Part shown: piece after piece, positions 24,876 through 36,303 of the stretch
Layout: every line of letters begins with the position of its first letter
Numbering within the stretch: the stretch's first letter is position 1
DNA from: Pomphorhynchus laevis
Taxonomy: Eukaryota; Acanthocephala; Palaeacanthocephala; Echinorhynchida; Pomphorhynchidae
Length of the DNA stretch: 64,000 nucleotides
Direction of reading: 5' to 3'
Assembly (NCBI GenBank): GCA_012934845.2
Contig: WNNJ02003646.1
Span: 1-64,000 of the forward strand
The notes under the pieces: generated by a model
Databases searched by the model: none
Told to the model about the DNA's origin: nothing
The model's input: only the letters and a program-made list of their open reading frames with translations
Program-made: the position numbers and the translations under genes

Positions 24876-25261
24876 AAACATTTATATTCAGACAAGTAGG
24901 TGTTCCAATGGGTGGTAATAGTAGCCCAATTATAGCTAACTTATTTTAAGCTTTATAAGCTATGAACTTGTTCATTACTGTTTAAAAAATAAATCTAAAT
25001 TATATAAATATATGATATATATATGTTTCGATACATTGATGATATATGTGTATTTAACTCCAACATTTTTATTAAATAAGCGAACAAATTTATTCAGGTA
25101 GCCTCATTCTTAATAAAACCAAAATTGATGATAAAGAAAGTATATATCTTGATATGAGCATTAAATTAACATCAATTAAAACTACTTTTAATTTCTATCG
25201 TAAAGATGACATATTTAAATTTACAAGAATCATTTTGCATGAGCGTTCGTGCACACCAGGT
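24876..25261 (+). pseudogene. Naiad RT fragment
   Basis: Translation gives FRQ..GVPMGGNSSPIIANLF, then MFRYIDDICVFNS, SLILNKTK and LHERSCTP, in the normal Naiad order but broken into several frames. It stops abruptly at 25261, three bases before the 598-bp dispersed repeat, so that repeat probably truncated or interrupted it. Confidence 0.65.
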
Positions 25262-25263
25262 TT

Positions 25264-25861
25264 TAACATCACTTTTAACTTTAAGTTGAAGTTAAAATAA
25301 CTTCACTTTCTGTAAATATCTAGAATTGATAGTTTTAGATATATTGGATTTTATTAGGGTTGTTGTTGATAACTGAAGAATAACTTAAAGACCGAAAAGA
25401 TTACTGGATTTCACAATTTTTAAGTAATAAAAAATTGTCATAAATTGATTTGAGAAAAACTTCTGCTTAACGATATGAATTTTATATACACTGAATTAGC
25501 TTGGTGTGTTTCGTCACGGGACATTGTTATAAAAATCAATATTTTATAACTCAAAAGTTGTGTGAGATTTATGGTTTTGTAATTCTAAATTGCAATGACG
25601 ATATGAATTTTCATTTTACACGCCTTGCTAATATTTTCGACATTCCTTACCTGTACAGACATCATTGAGATGTGCTACTGTATTGTCTATACTTGGTATA
25701 AATATGACAGTCGAATGAAAAAAATTCTCGTGAAACTGTTAATTCGATCTGAAAAATTTAAATTCTAGCAAGAGACCGTCGAATTGTAAAAAGTACAGTA
25801 AGATGAACTACAATTTCAAATTTATCGGTAAGATTTGTTTAGACTTGAATCGTCGATTCAT
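25264..25861 (+). repeat. 598-bp repeat, copy 1
   Basis: This matches 29627-30224 over the same 598 bp with only a substitution or two visible (for example acattcc against acactcc). It starts taacatcac and ends tcgattcat. No ORF of note is present. The first 40 bp form a small palindrome (ttttaactt..aagttaaaa), a motif also found at 28280-28350, 28720-28815 and 29590-29665. Confidence 0.9.
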
Positions 25862-26300
25862 ATGCTTTAAAATATTCAAGTAAACCGCCTATTTACTGGA
25901 ATATTTATATCGAATTATAGTGTAAACTAAGCAGCATCGACATTTGCGTGGTATAAATATATTAATTAAATCGATTTACCATATATCCAGATCCCATAAT
26001 AACATAAAACACCGGTTTACTCTTCATCAGTGTATTGTAAGTACTGCAAGAAGTTTAGATGGAAAGTAAAATTTCAAATTCTGTGTTTATTCCTAAAACT
26101 AAAATATTTAATACGTGGTATTGAATTTAGTTGCAACCCATTACTATATCGATATAGTCGTTTTCATTTATCAAAATTGCTATAATTCTGTTAATACAAT
26201 AATATACTTCGATTTTCTTTAATTGATTGGATCAGCAATAAAAAGAAAAATTATTTAATTTTACCCAAATTTTCAAACGCAGATCTTTGTTCTTCTTCAG

Positions 26301-26400
26301 TTATGAAGAAGACGGATTGTGGAGAGCTGATCCTCGTTGCCCGGATGAAGGTAATCGCGCACGCTCTACTTACAGCCGCGACGCTGATGAAGATTGTTAA
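26301..26400 (+). CDS. Candidate host terminal exon
   Basis: A splice acceptor (tttgttcttcttcag) precedes 100 nt of relatively GC-rich sequence that reads YEEDGLWRADPRCPDEGN and ends SRDADEDC before TAA at 26398. One leading nucleotide completes a codon from an upstream exon. Base composition contrasts sharply with the surroundings. The product is unknown, the remainder of the gene was not found, and a chance island cannot be excluded. Confidence 0.35.
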
Positions 26401-27390
26401 ACGGATGAAGAAAAACATTTGTTTGTTGCATTACTTACAATAATAATTTTATTAATTATCTTCTTCGGTTGTTAATCGTTAAACTGTAAATCTGCAGTTC
26501 AACGATTAAAGAAAAGGTAACGTTTTATTTGATTTTATGTATTTTGATAAAAATATCAAAATTGATTAAAACATCAAAATTGATGCTTGAAACCAATTAA
26601 AATCAATTAATCTATTGTTTTATTAATTGTCGTTAATTAATTTTATTATCCATGGCATAGTAAATGCATAAAGTTAATAGTTTGATATTTTTAAAGAAAT
26701 CATAATATGAAACAAAGGTTATTAACAGGATTATAGATTGAAGATTTTAACCTGCCAATAACTCTGTTTTGAGCTGTACATTTTATCGTCTTTATTCTAA
26801 CTACATTAGACAGTTGGATTGTAAATCAGGTTATTGTTTTAAGATTATCAATGGTAGATTTATAAATATAGTTCTCTATTTAATACTATCTAACTTGATT
26901 TATAGTAGTTGAATGCATTTAACAAATTTCCATCTTAAAGATAAATTTTAGTTAAACATAAATTATTAAAATTAAATTGAAATAAGTTTATTAAATTTAA
27001 TAATTATAAAAATTCCATCTTAAATACGATTGTTAAATAATTTTAAAAATAAAATTTTTGGTCAAAATTTATTGTTCAAATTAAGTGTTTATTAAATTTA
27101 ATAATTTTAAAAATTCCATCTTAAATACGATTGTTTGATAATTTATTTGTATTAATTTCTGTAATTATTTGTTCTAATAATTTCACCATAAAATTTGTAA
27201 ATAAAAATGTATTATTAAAATTGAAAAAATTATTAAATTATTAAAAATATAAAATTTCATATTCACATTTAGATTTTGTACATCTGCTTAATTATCTACC
27301 AATAATTATCTGCTATTAATTTAAGAAATAAAGTTTGCCTATATTAATTTGACTGTTCCGGGCAGCTTCACCTCATAATTTAATTATCGC
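26401..27390. other. AT-rich spacer
   Basis: No gene. A 35-60 bp stretch (aaattccatcttaaatacgattgtt) occurs twice, at about 27010 and 27112. Confidence 0.4.
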
Positions 27391-27599
27391 ATTATAAAAT
27401 AATACTATATATAATATGCATGTTTCTAGTAATTTTCTTTTCTTTAATTGATTGGAACAGCAACAAAGAGAATGATTCTGGTCGGTAAATATCCATATTG
27501 ATTATATAACAAAAACAATTTCTTGACAAGAAAAAGCAAATAATATGCAAGATTTTTCCTGTCAACCATTGGTCCGGGTGTCGGGTAGTGGAAGCAGTG

Positions 27600-28242
27600 C
27601 ACGAACCCAACTATTCCAGACATCGCGATCCTGGGTGACCATCCATAGTTCGAGATTTGATTTATCCACCAGGTTTACCTCGAGATCTCTTCCCAGAGAA
27701 TCCGGCCTGGAAAACCCTTTGAGGAAGGCAATCCCTATACATCCTCAGAACGTGTACTAGCCACCTCAGCTGACTTTCTTTGATGTGAAGAAGCAGCAGC
27801 TTGACTCCCAGTCTATCCCGAATGACCAAATTCATAACCTTATCTCTATGGCTGAGACCGACCAAACGCCGAAGGAACCTAATTTCGGTCGCTTGCATCC
27901 GAGATCTTATCATCTCGATCATAACCCAAAGCTCATGACCATAGGTTAAGATAGGAACGAAGATTGCGTGGTAAACCGGAAGCTTCGCCCGAATGCTCAA
28001 CTTCAGCTTTACCACGACAGACCTGAAAAAGACCGCATTCCTGCGTTAGCTTCAAAAATCCGCTTCTCAATCTCCTTGATGTTCCTGCCGTCCCTCGAGA
28101 GCAATATACCAAGATACTTGAAATCATCCACACCAGGAAGAATCTTTTCCCCAATCCAAATTGACATTGGCACCTGAATCTGAGACGAACGCATTAAGAC
28201 AGTCTTAGATGTAATAACCAACATCCCTGCCGCCTGGCATTC
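27600..28242 (-). pseudogene. RTE-type LINE, RT C-terminal fragment
   Basis: On the minus strand, 28240-28010 encodes AGMLVITSKTVLMRSS and GVDDFKYLGILLSRDG, and a shifted frame (28015-27662) encodes YGHELWVMIE, EIRFLRRLVGLSHRDKV and QLRWLVHVLRM. These are the RT thumb and post-RT motifs of the RTE clade. Similarity begins exactly at 28242, where a 295-bp inverted-repeat element starts. The copy is 5'-truncated and frame-shifted. An RTE endonuclease piece lies at 29.2-29.6 kb on the other strand. Confidence 0.65.
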
Positions 28243-28537
28243 CGAATGATAAACCGCAACGCTTAATCTCAAATTTTGGTAAACTTCACTTAGAATTGAA
28301 GTTTACTTCGATTTTAAGTGAAATTACTTTAATTTCACTTCAAGTTACTTAACATTAGTATATCACGATGATTATATAGCAATTATAGTAATTGTATTTT
28401 ATTTTGTTTTAATATTTTTATCAATAAAATTTATTACATTAATTTACAAATACAATATTTTTAAATTTTTTATTTTAATTTATATTTTAGGCTGCTGAAA
28501 CCAAAATTTGAGATTAAGCGTTGCGATTTATCATTCG
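28243..28537. mobile_element. 295-bp inverted-repeat element
   Basis: The 37-bp arms 28243-28279 and 28501-28537 (cgaatgataaa..cgcaacgctt) are perfect inverted repeats but for one base. The interior is AT-rich and includes the aagtgaaattactttaatttcac palindromic motif. Arm length and size fit a MITE or foldback element. No clear target-site duplication is seen, and the RTE fragment ends at its edge. Confidence 0.55.
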
Positions 28538-28623
28538 TTCACTCTTTAATTTTAATTTAATTTATTTACATGTATTTTCCCAAATATAATTATTTTCGCC
28601 AAATAATAAAAAAATTAGGCCTC

Positions 28624-29110
28624 GTCACAGAGGCCTGTTTCCTCACAGAGTGATGTTGTATAATCAAAGGATATTGGGAATGGGAGATAGCCAAGCAAAC
28701 AAAATTACTCCGGTGACTCACTTAAAAGTGAAGTTAAAAGTAAACTTTAAACTGAAATAGACTTAAAATTAAAGTTTACATCGCTTGAAGTGAAATTACT
28801 TTAATTTCACTTCTAACTGCGGATTAGACACTTCTCAGATCTCTCCGTTGACCCCAATTGCGGATTAGACAATGGACGAGAAGACGGAAGAGAGTCACAG
28901 AGGCCTGTTTCCTCACAGAGTGATGTTGTATAATCAAAGGATATTGGGAACGGGAGATAGCCAAGCAAACAAAATTACTCCGGTGACTCCAACGGCAGAT
29001 TGGACAATGGACGAAAAGGCGGAAGAGAGTCTCATAGATCTTTTTCCTCACAGTGGCGATGTTGGACCATCTAAGGATATGGGGAACGGGAGATAGCCGA
29101 ACAAACAAAG
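28624..29110. repeat. Roughly 135-bp degenerate tandem repeat
   Basis: Copies begin gtcacagaggcctg at 28624 and 28894 and gtctcatagatc at 29029. The unit holds gggagatagcc and ends with a ttggacaatggacga segment. A stretch with palindromes of the aagtgaagttaaaagtaaac type (28720-28815) interrupts the first and second copies. It lies just upstream of an RTE endonuclease start, so it could be the 5' UTR of that element. Confidence 0.6.
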
Positions 29111-29149
29111 ACAATGAAAATGACAAGTAACAAATTTTCCAAATTTAAA

Positions 29150-29590
29150 TTAAGTGCGAAGAATAATGGTCAGCTCAACACTGACTGAAGGAGCTTTCAT
29201 TGTCCGGTGCCGTATGACCAGGCAGTTGTACGGAGACAGCGAAAGAAGCATCAACATCCGAAGCAGGCTAGTCTTCATGTAGGAACGTAGAATGTTATCT
29301 CGCTTGCGGGGAAGGAACCATAATTAGTTAAAAACATGGTTCGCTTCAGTCTAGAAATAGTCGTAGTGACTTCTCCAACTCTATCTTCAGTCTAGAAATA
29401 GTCGGGTGTAGGAATACTTTCAAGTCCCTGGTTGACGTTCGTGGTAGAGAGGTTTAACCCAGTGAACGAAAGGCTGGCGTCTCTGCGAGTTTTAGTCAAA
29501 GAGGGAAAGGGATAACTGTTGTGTGTGCATATGCTCTTAACATTATCTCGGATTACTCAGCCTTCGTGGAATATCTTAAGGCTCTTCAAT
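29150..29590 (+). pseudogene. RTE-type LINE, 5' end and endonuclease start
   Basis: From about 29268 the translation reads LHVGT.NVISLAGKE, then in another frame GVGILSSPWLTFVVERFNP and ERLASLRVLVKEGKGITVV followed by CAYAL. This is the beginning of an RTE-clade APE endonuclease (the family pattern is GTWNV...GVGI...AYAP). An internal duplication of cagtctagaaatagtcg (29357 and 29390) is present. The piece stops at about 29585 in a palindromic repeat and is only a 5' fragment, with at least two breaks. Confidence 0.55.
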
Positions 29591-29626
29591 TTTAAGTGAA
29601 GTTTACTTCAGTTTAAAGTTTACTTA

Positions 29627-30224
29627 TAACATCACTTTTAACTTTAAGTTGAAGTTAAAATAACTTCACTTTCTGTAAATATCTAGAATTGATAGTTTTA
29701 GATATATTGGATTTTATTAGGGTTGTTGTTGATAACTGAAGAATAACTTAAAGACCGAAAAGATTACTGGATTTCACAATTTTTAAGTAATAAAAAATTG
29801 TCATAAATTGATTTGAGAAAAACTTCTGCTTAACGATATGAATTTTATATACACTGAATTAGCTTGGTGTGTTTCGTCACGGGACATTGTTATAAAAATC
29901 AATATTTTATAACTCAAAAGTTGTGTGAGATTTATGGTTTTGTAATTCTAAATTGCAATGACGATATGAATTTTCATTTTACACGCCTTGCTAATATTTT
30001 CGACACTCCTTACCTGTACAGACATCATTGAGATGTGCTACTGTATTGTCTATACTTGGTATAAATATGACAGTCGAATGAAAAAAATTCTCGTGAAACT
30101 GTTAATTCGATCTGAAAAATTTAAATTCTAGCAAGAGACCGTCGAATTGTAAAAAGTACAGTAAGATGAACTACAATTTCAAATTTATCGGTAAGATTTG
30201 TTTAGACTTGAATCGTCGATTCAT
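29627..30224 (+). repeat. 598-bp repeat, copy 2
   Basis: Direct duplicate of 25264-25861, preceded by an extra palindromic stretch (aagtgaagtttacttca at about 29594). A third, partial and more diverged copy follows at about 30240-30400 (ggattttatcagcgttgttg onward), with an internal deletion. Confidence 0.9.
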
Positions 30225-30767
30225 TCTATTCATATCGATATTTTTATATATTGGATTTTATCAGCGTTGTTGTTGATAATTGAAGAATAACTTAAAGACC
30301 GGAAGGAGAAAAACTTATGTTAAACGATATGAATTTTATATACAATGAATTAGTTTGGTTTGTTTCGTCACGATACATTGCTATAAAAATGAATATTTTC
30401 AATCGTTGGTAATAAATATGCAAAACGTAAAAATATACGTATTAAAACACGATGTAGGACAATATCCATTATGTTTTAATTGATTCAATGGACATTCAAA
30501 GAATCTATTTGCATTGATAAAATTTTATTAATAATTTAATGCTATAAATCTTTAATTTTTAATCTTATAATATTTAATATATATTTTGTACTACTCGTAT
30601 TAAAAGAATTTCTAATGTACAAGCGAGACTTGTACAAATTTTCATATTGTCTTGATATATTGCCTTATCAAAAATATCTAACATAAATAAATGGAGTTAT
30701 AAATAAATATTTATTACTTGAATAAACATTTATCTGAAACACTTTTTAAAAATCCACTATTTTATCG

Positions 30768-30936
30768 ATGAAAATAAAAAATTTAATTTCCTTAAATTTC
30801 TGCAATTGGAAAATATTTTTTTCTGTTCTAGCGTTCCTTCTTTGCCTGTCTTTTAAATTGTATCAGTCACAAATGCGTGTTTGTGTACCGGATGGTGATT
30901 CAAATCATGCTACTCTCTCTACAAGACAAGTCTTTA
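30768..30936 (+). CDS. Candidate host first exon with signal anchor
   Basis: An ATG opens 56 codons followed by a good splice donor (gtaagt at 30937). The N-terminus has a hydrophobic run (IFFSVLAFLLCLSF, residues 17-30) suited to a signal peptide or type II membrane anchor, then MRVCVPDGDSNHATL. A possible acceptor lies at 31833 (attcttacag) with matching phase, but the sequence after it is not convincing. The product is unknown. The frame otherwise closes at 30956. Confidence 0.3.
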
Positions 30937-30956
30937 GTAAGTTTTCAGAAATTTAA

Positions 30957-33080
30957 AAACTTATAATCTTAATATACATGTAGGAAAAATACACACCATG
31001 TGTATACACCACATGAAGTGCCAAAATTAATAACATCCACTTATGTTTTATGTAAAGACCAAGTGTGCAGGTTTTGATTACAGTATTTTCAGTAAAATGA
31101 GACGTGATATATGTTCATCATTAGTTAAATTATGTTCATATGCACTGATTACTTTAGATAAATGTGTGTTCTTATAAGAACTCGTTACACGATTAGAAAT
31201 ATTAATAAATATGTGTTCTTATAAAAACTCGTTACACGCTTAGAAATATAAATTCAAATGTTTCTATTTAATTGTCATTTTCCTCATTCAAAAAATAACA
31301 AAAGTACATTATAATTTATTCAGAGAATGCAGTTCTGATGGCAATTTTTCAGTAAAATTTAATGTACTGCTCCTAATTATGAATCTTATGTCCTTAGGAA
31401 CTAACTACGATATTTAACATCACTTTTTTAGAGTTAGCATTATCCGTTAAGATATAAACTTGTTAGATGCCCAGGAAAAATTTTTAAAAGTATAAAAACT
31501 GTATGTGCTTGCTCTCGTTAATCATAAAAGTTAAATTCTGGTCATTAAAAAGGTAAAAGGCCATGGACCGAAATATAAATTCTTATATTTCGTTATATTT
31601 ATAATTCGTTATATTTGAACAAATGAAAATTAATTTAATTTCTTAAATCAAATTTATTTACTAATAAAAGGTTAGTTAATAAATTATAAATAAATTTATT
31701 AAAAATGATATATAAATTCTTCAATTATTAAGTTACGATAAAGTAATAATGTAATTTTTATAAGGAACAATTTTTATATTAATAAAATATTGTAAATTCA
31801 AAATAACAACACATTTCTAAGATTATTCTTACAGCCACGACATCGATGCCGCTAAAAATGAATTTTCGCGGATTTAGTTTTCATTTATACAACTTACTAA
31901 TTTCAATTCAAAAATTGTCTTCTTTCTTAAATTATATTGTTTACTTCTGATAAATTATTATATTTTAACGTATGCTGCATATTTGAATATGTTGTTAAAA
32001 TATGCCGTTTGTCACATATTTATGAATATGTGACATATGAATATATATGACATATATGCTGCATATTTAAAACAAACCATATTCGTTTTTATTCTTGACA
32101 TATCCATGAAAAAGTTAAATTATATTATATATTATGTTATATTATACTTATAATAATATAAATATATTAATATATATTATTATATATAAAGTATATTATA
32201 TATAAACATATAAGTTAAAAAACTTTAATCTCAAGTTTTTTCAAGTTATAAACTTGATATTAAAATCTTATTATAGTTGACCTCGTGTAAAACCTCATTA
32301 ATTGAGAACTTTCAAATTAATGAATAAAGTTATGCATATTTTTAGATAGACTGCACAGAGAAGTGTCAAATATGTAAGATTTGATTTTTTTCAATTATTT
32401 AATATTTTTAAAATTAATTATCTATTTATTAATTATTTCATTGCAAAAAATCCTCAACATTTCAAATTATGACTGACTGTGATAAAGTCATAAAATGAAT
32501 GTAAAAGAACAATTTTTTATTAATGACAGGATGAAATACCTAATTACATGATTTATGAATAGCATTAAAGAATTTACAAATGCATCATAAATCAGCATGT
32601 TAATAATCTAAGCAACTTGTAAATTAAATTTATTTTGTTACTTAAATTTCATTTTTGTTAATGCAAGTTTGTATTTATACGTCTATATTATGGTAATTTA
32701 AGTGATTATCATTAGTAATAAAATCAGCAAATACTTAACTTTATTAAATTCATATTGAGTTATAATTCTGAAATTTCTTCATCACAATATGAAAATATAT
32801 AATTACTGTTGACATTCATTCCATGGTTTAAAACATAAAATATCAAATTCATCATAATATAATAAAACATTAAATTTTAATTTTTGAACAATTTTTACAT
32901 TTCACAAAGTAAAATTTTGCATATGTAAGTGATTTGGACTAGTTGAGGACATATTTAGTCTCAGTTACAAACGCTCAGATGACTGAGTATAGTATAACGT
33001 ATTATACATAAATCTAAAAGTTCATATACCTTAATTTTAAGATTTCCTATAACTCAGGATTTTTAAGAACAGATTGATAG
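30957..33080. other. AT-rich stretch
   Basis: No gene was recognised. Short duplications occur, for example tgtgttcttataa with aactcgttacacg at about 31165 and 31212. Confidence 0.4.
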
Positions 33081-33086
33081 ATAATA

Positions 33087-34225
33087 CTGGTCTTGTTTGT
33101 TTGGTGTAAGAAACCGTTTTGAATAATTGTTATTTCATAAAATACTATGTAATTATACGCTTTTAATCTATTAATTAGATTAAAAACTAAATAAATTACA
33201 AATTAATTAAATAAATTAAAAATTAAGATAAATAATAAATAATTATATAAGATTTTATAGAACTTATATTTATATTAATTCTTATAAATTAAAATTGATG
33301 ATAAATAAAAATTAAAAAATTAAATAATTATAAATGATAAATAATTGGGGTCTTGTTTGTTTGGTATGCTGTTAATCTAGAAATATCTTTTGGAGAAATC
33401 ACTTAAAGTACTCAAAAAATTAATTTTAATAATTTTTAAATAAAATTAAAAATTAAATAATTTCACTCATATAAACAAATATTGAATGAAATTTTCAAAT
33501 TTAGATTATGATTAAGAATACAATTTCAAAAAACCAAATTGTTCTGACGAGTATAAATGGTTTTTATTTTAATTTAAATGTTTTAGCAAAATAGTAATAT
33601 TATTTTAAATTTAACATGTGCATATGTTTACATTTGTAATTCTACATTTCAAAACGATCGTAAAAATATTTATACCTTAATTCAATATGTACATAAAATT
33701 ATGTACCTTATATTGATACATTATTTAAAAATATTATAACTTGAGCTGAAAGAAATAACGCACATTTAAAATATAATATAACTTCGATCTACCCCCATTA
33801 AGGAAGGTGAGGGGCAAAGTCTTTAAGACTTTGAGCTCGACGCCATCCACAATCAATCGTCATTCTGAGGTAAGCGAGCGCTTGATAGTATTATCAAAGC
33901 GCTGGCTTCGATAATATTTATATTTTATAATTATTTAAACACTATCGATCCCCTTCCACATGGGCAGAGGAATTAAGGGTTTATTTTTGCACTACTACAA
34001 TATCCCTTTTCTAGTGGGGAAGGACGGTCGATAGTGTTTAACTATTTTTATAAAGGGGGAAGGGAGACAAGTCATAATTAAATTTACTACAAATTTAAAT
34101 TTAAATACTCGTCATTTCTAATCTTTTATTAAAAAATATTTATAGATTAAAAGCGTTTAATTACAGTGTATTTTGTGAAATAAAAAATATCAAAACGGTT
34201 TCTTGCACTTAACAAACAAGACCAG
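33087..34225. mobile_element. 1.14-kb element with roughly 90-bp terminal inverted repeats
   Basis: The left end (33087-33178, ctggtcttgtttg...aagaaaccgttttga...cgcttttaatcta) is the imperfect inverted repeat of the right end (34137-34225). Both ends are flanked by ATAATA (33081-33086 and 34226-34231), a possible target-site duplication in AT-rich DNA. A second copy of ggtcttgtttgtttggtatg lies inside at 33352. The interior has no long ORF. A GC-richer stretch (33785-34065) contains a smaller inverted pair around actatcgatc/gatagtgttt. The element looks like a non-autonomous DNA transposon. Confidence 0.6.
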
Positions 34226-34289
34226 ATAATAATAATTGTATAATAATTATACAATTATAATGTATAATTAATTATACAGAAATAATAAT

Positions 34290-34895
34290 TGTATTGTAAG
34301 TAATACAACAAACAAATGTTTTTCATTAAATATTAATAATGATTGTAACTGCAATACCGCAGGTGTAGTGTATCTAATACAATGCACATGTGAATTGCAA
34401 TATATAGGAAAAACATATCAAATGTTAAAAACTAGGTTTAGGCAACACATATATAATATACAGCATAATAGTCAAACTATATTTCATAAACATATGAGAT
34501 TAATATGACATGATATTAAAAACTGTAAATTATTTATTTTAGAACATATTATCGAAGAAAACATTTCAATATTAAATCAAAAACTATTAGAAAAAGAAGA
34601 TTTTTGGATTAAAACGCTTAATTCCATGTACCCATTAGGATTAAAACAACTTTTAAGAGATAATAAGCTGAAAGATCTTTATGTAAATATAAGAAGTTTT
34701 TCTAAAGATATCATATGTTCAATAAATCAAAAATTAATTAACGACTATGATAGGCTAAGTTGTATAATAGACAGTTATTGTAATACAAAATACTATAATC
34801 GTACAATAAATGTTAATAATAACAATAGAAAATATACATTAACCATAAACTTCATTAATAAATGCGTAGATAACATGAATATAGATAGACTTTAA
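34290..34895 (+). pseudogene. Naiad GIY-YIG endonuclease domain
   Basis: Translation from about 34290 gives GVVYLIQC (GIY box), LQYIGKT (YIG box), RFRQH and, in the same frame, EKEDFWIKTLNSMYPLGL (catalytic Glu region). Cysteines before the GIY box (NDCNCNT) and the CTC pair fit the zinc-binding CCHH motif of PLE endonucleases. One in-frame TGA lies at 34506. Some Naiads of spiders and clams use TGA as selenocysteine, but here simple decay of a TGG is as likely. The frame continues to 34895 with Asn-rich sequence. Confidence 0.75.
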
Positions 34896-34963
34896 ATAAT
34901 TCTAGAAGTAAAGAAATAAGAGGGTCAGATTTAAGTAAATATATTCCTAAAATAAGGTATAAG

Positions 34964-36303
34964 TTGTTACCGTTACTAGGACGAAAAATTTGTAATTATA
35001 ATAAAGAATTAAAATCTATATGTAACGATAATATTAGAATCATCATAGAAACTGAATGCGATTGCAAAAGTCTTAAGTTTGATAAAATAAATGATTATAT
35101 ATGCGCCCATAATCTAGAATTAATTGAAAACAATGAATTAAGGAAAATGCTCTCAAAAGCGTATAAATATAGATTAACAATAGAAATAAAATTTACAATT
35201 CGGTATATAATTACTTAAATGTTTACTTTGATAAGTTGATTAATAGTAAAAGCTTAAATACATCAAAGATAAACATTTGGAAAACTTATATATTTGATGA
35301 ATTTAAAAAGAAAATGAAAATAACAAACAATTATAAAAGGAAAGATCAAATTAAAAAAGATATGTATACAGAACTTACTAAATTAAAGGATAACTATATA
35401 ATAACAACTATTGATAAAGCTAGTAATAACTTTGTCTTCATATGCAAAAAGCTTTATTATGATATACTAATGAAAGAAGTTAATTCTAATTATTTAAATG
35501 TAAATCCAACATGTGAACGTAGAGAGTTGAGTTTAGAAACAATTATTACAAGTCACTGTTCTATAATGGATAAAAAGGGTATAAAGGTTGAATCAGATAA
35601 TAAAACTATACCTATATTATGTTGGAATCCAAAATTACAAAAACATCCAATAAAACCTAGGTTTATATGTAGTGCGTTTAAATGTATATTAAAACCACTT
35701 TCTGTCTATATGAATAAAAAACTTAAAGTAATTAAAGCACACTTCAAAAAATATTGTAGAAACATCGAAATTACATCAAAAATACTGGTATAAAACACTA
35801 TTTCAGCATTAATTTTACGAAAGAATTTTCAGACACACAAAAGGAATAAATTTTCAGAATATTAATACGAACGATTTTAGTACGCTTTCATACAAATCTA
35901 GATTTAGCAGATATTAAATATGCGTTAAAAAATTAATTAATCTTATATTAGGAAAAAGATATACATATATATGTTATAGTAATTATAACTCCTTTCTAAC
36001 AAAAATTAAACCACCAAGTAAATATAAATATATGGATAAAATTATATTAATAGAAGTCTTATTTTGATAAATCAAAATTATTTAAAAGTAGGAACATCTA
36101 TATTTTGACAAATAAAAGGTGTTCCAATGGGTGGTAATAGTAGCCCAATTATAGCTGACTTGTTTTTAAGCTTTATAGAATATGAATTTGTTCATAACTG
36201 TTTAAAAAATAAATCTAAACAATATAAATATATGAAATATATGTTTCGATATATTGATGATATATGTGTATTTAATTCTAATAATTTTTATTCAATTAGT
36301 GAA
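34964..36303 (+). pseudogene. Naiad linker and RT fingers/palm
   Basis: 34964-35218 holds the linker with ETECDCKSLKFDKINDYICAHN, whose CDC fits the CxC motif reported between the endonuclease and RT of Naiads. 35236-35793 holds TTIDKASNNFVFICKK and PKLQKHPIKPRFICSAFK, the RT finger motifs. In another frame, 36115-36300 holds GVPMGGNSSPIIADLF and YMFRYIDDICVFNS, the catalytic palm. The stretch 35794-36114 is broken between frames. The product would reverse-transcribe the element at a nick made by the endonuclease. Confidence 0.75.

Larger units (their letters stand above)
34270..36303 (+). mobile_element. Naiad PLE, N-terminal GIY-YIG then RT
   Basis: The order is endonuclease first, RT second, the permuted layout that defines Naiad elements; canonical PLEs have GIY-YIG at the C-terminus. 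The element begins next to the right end of the inverted-repeat element and ends abruptly at 36303, before the RT thumb and 3' tail, where the sequence of a minus-strand LINE begins. Coding is spread over several frames with a handful of stops and shifts, so this copy is dead. Other Naiad pieces in the window supply the missing 3' region. Confidence 0.8.

Noticed and set aside
25264-30224. LTR retrotransposon bounded by the 598-bp repeats
   Set aside because: The repeats do not start TG or end CA, no primer binding site or gag-pol lies between them, and no target duplication is seen. The interior is RTE and other debris.
31834-31930. Second exon joined to the candidate exon at 30768
   Set aside because: Acceptor and phase fit, but the reading frame after it is hydrophobic, AT-driven sequence without protein character.
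33785-33880. Exon ending at a gtaagc donor (33875) inside the inverted-repeat element
   Set aside because: The frame is open for only about 30 codons, has no acceptor in front, and lies inside a mobile element.
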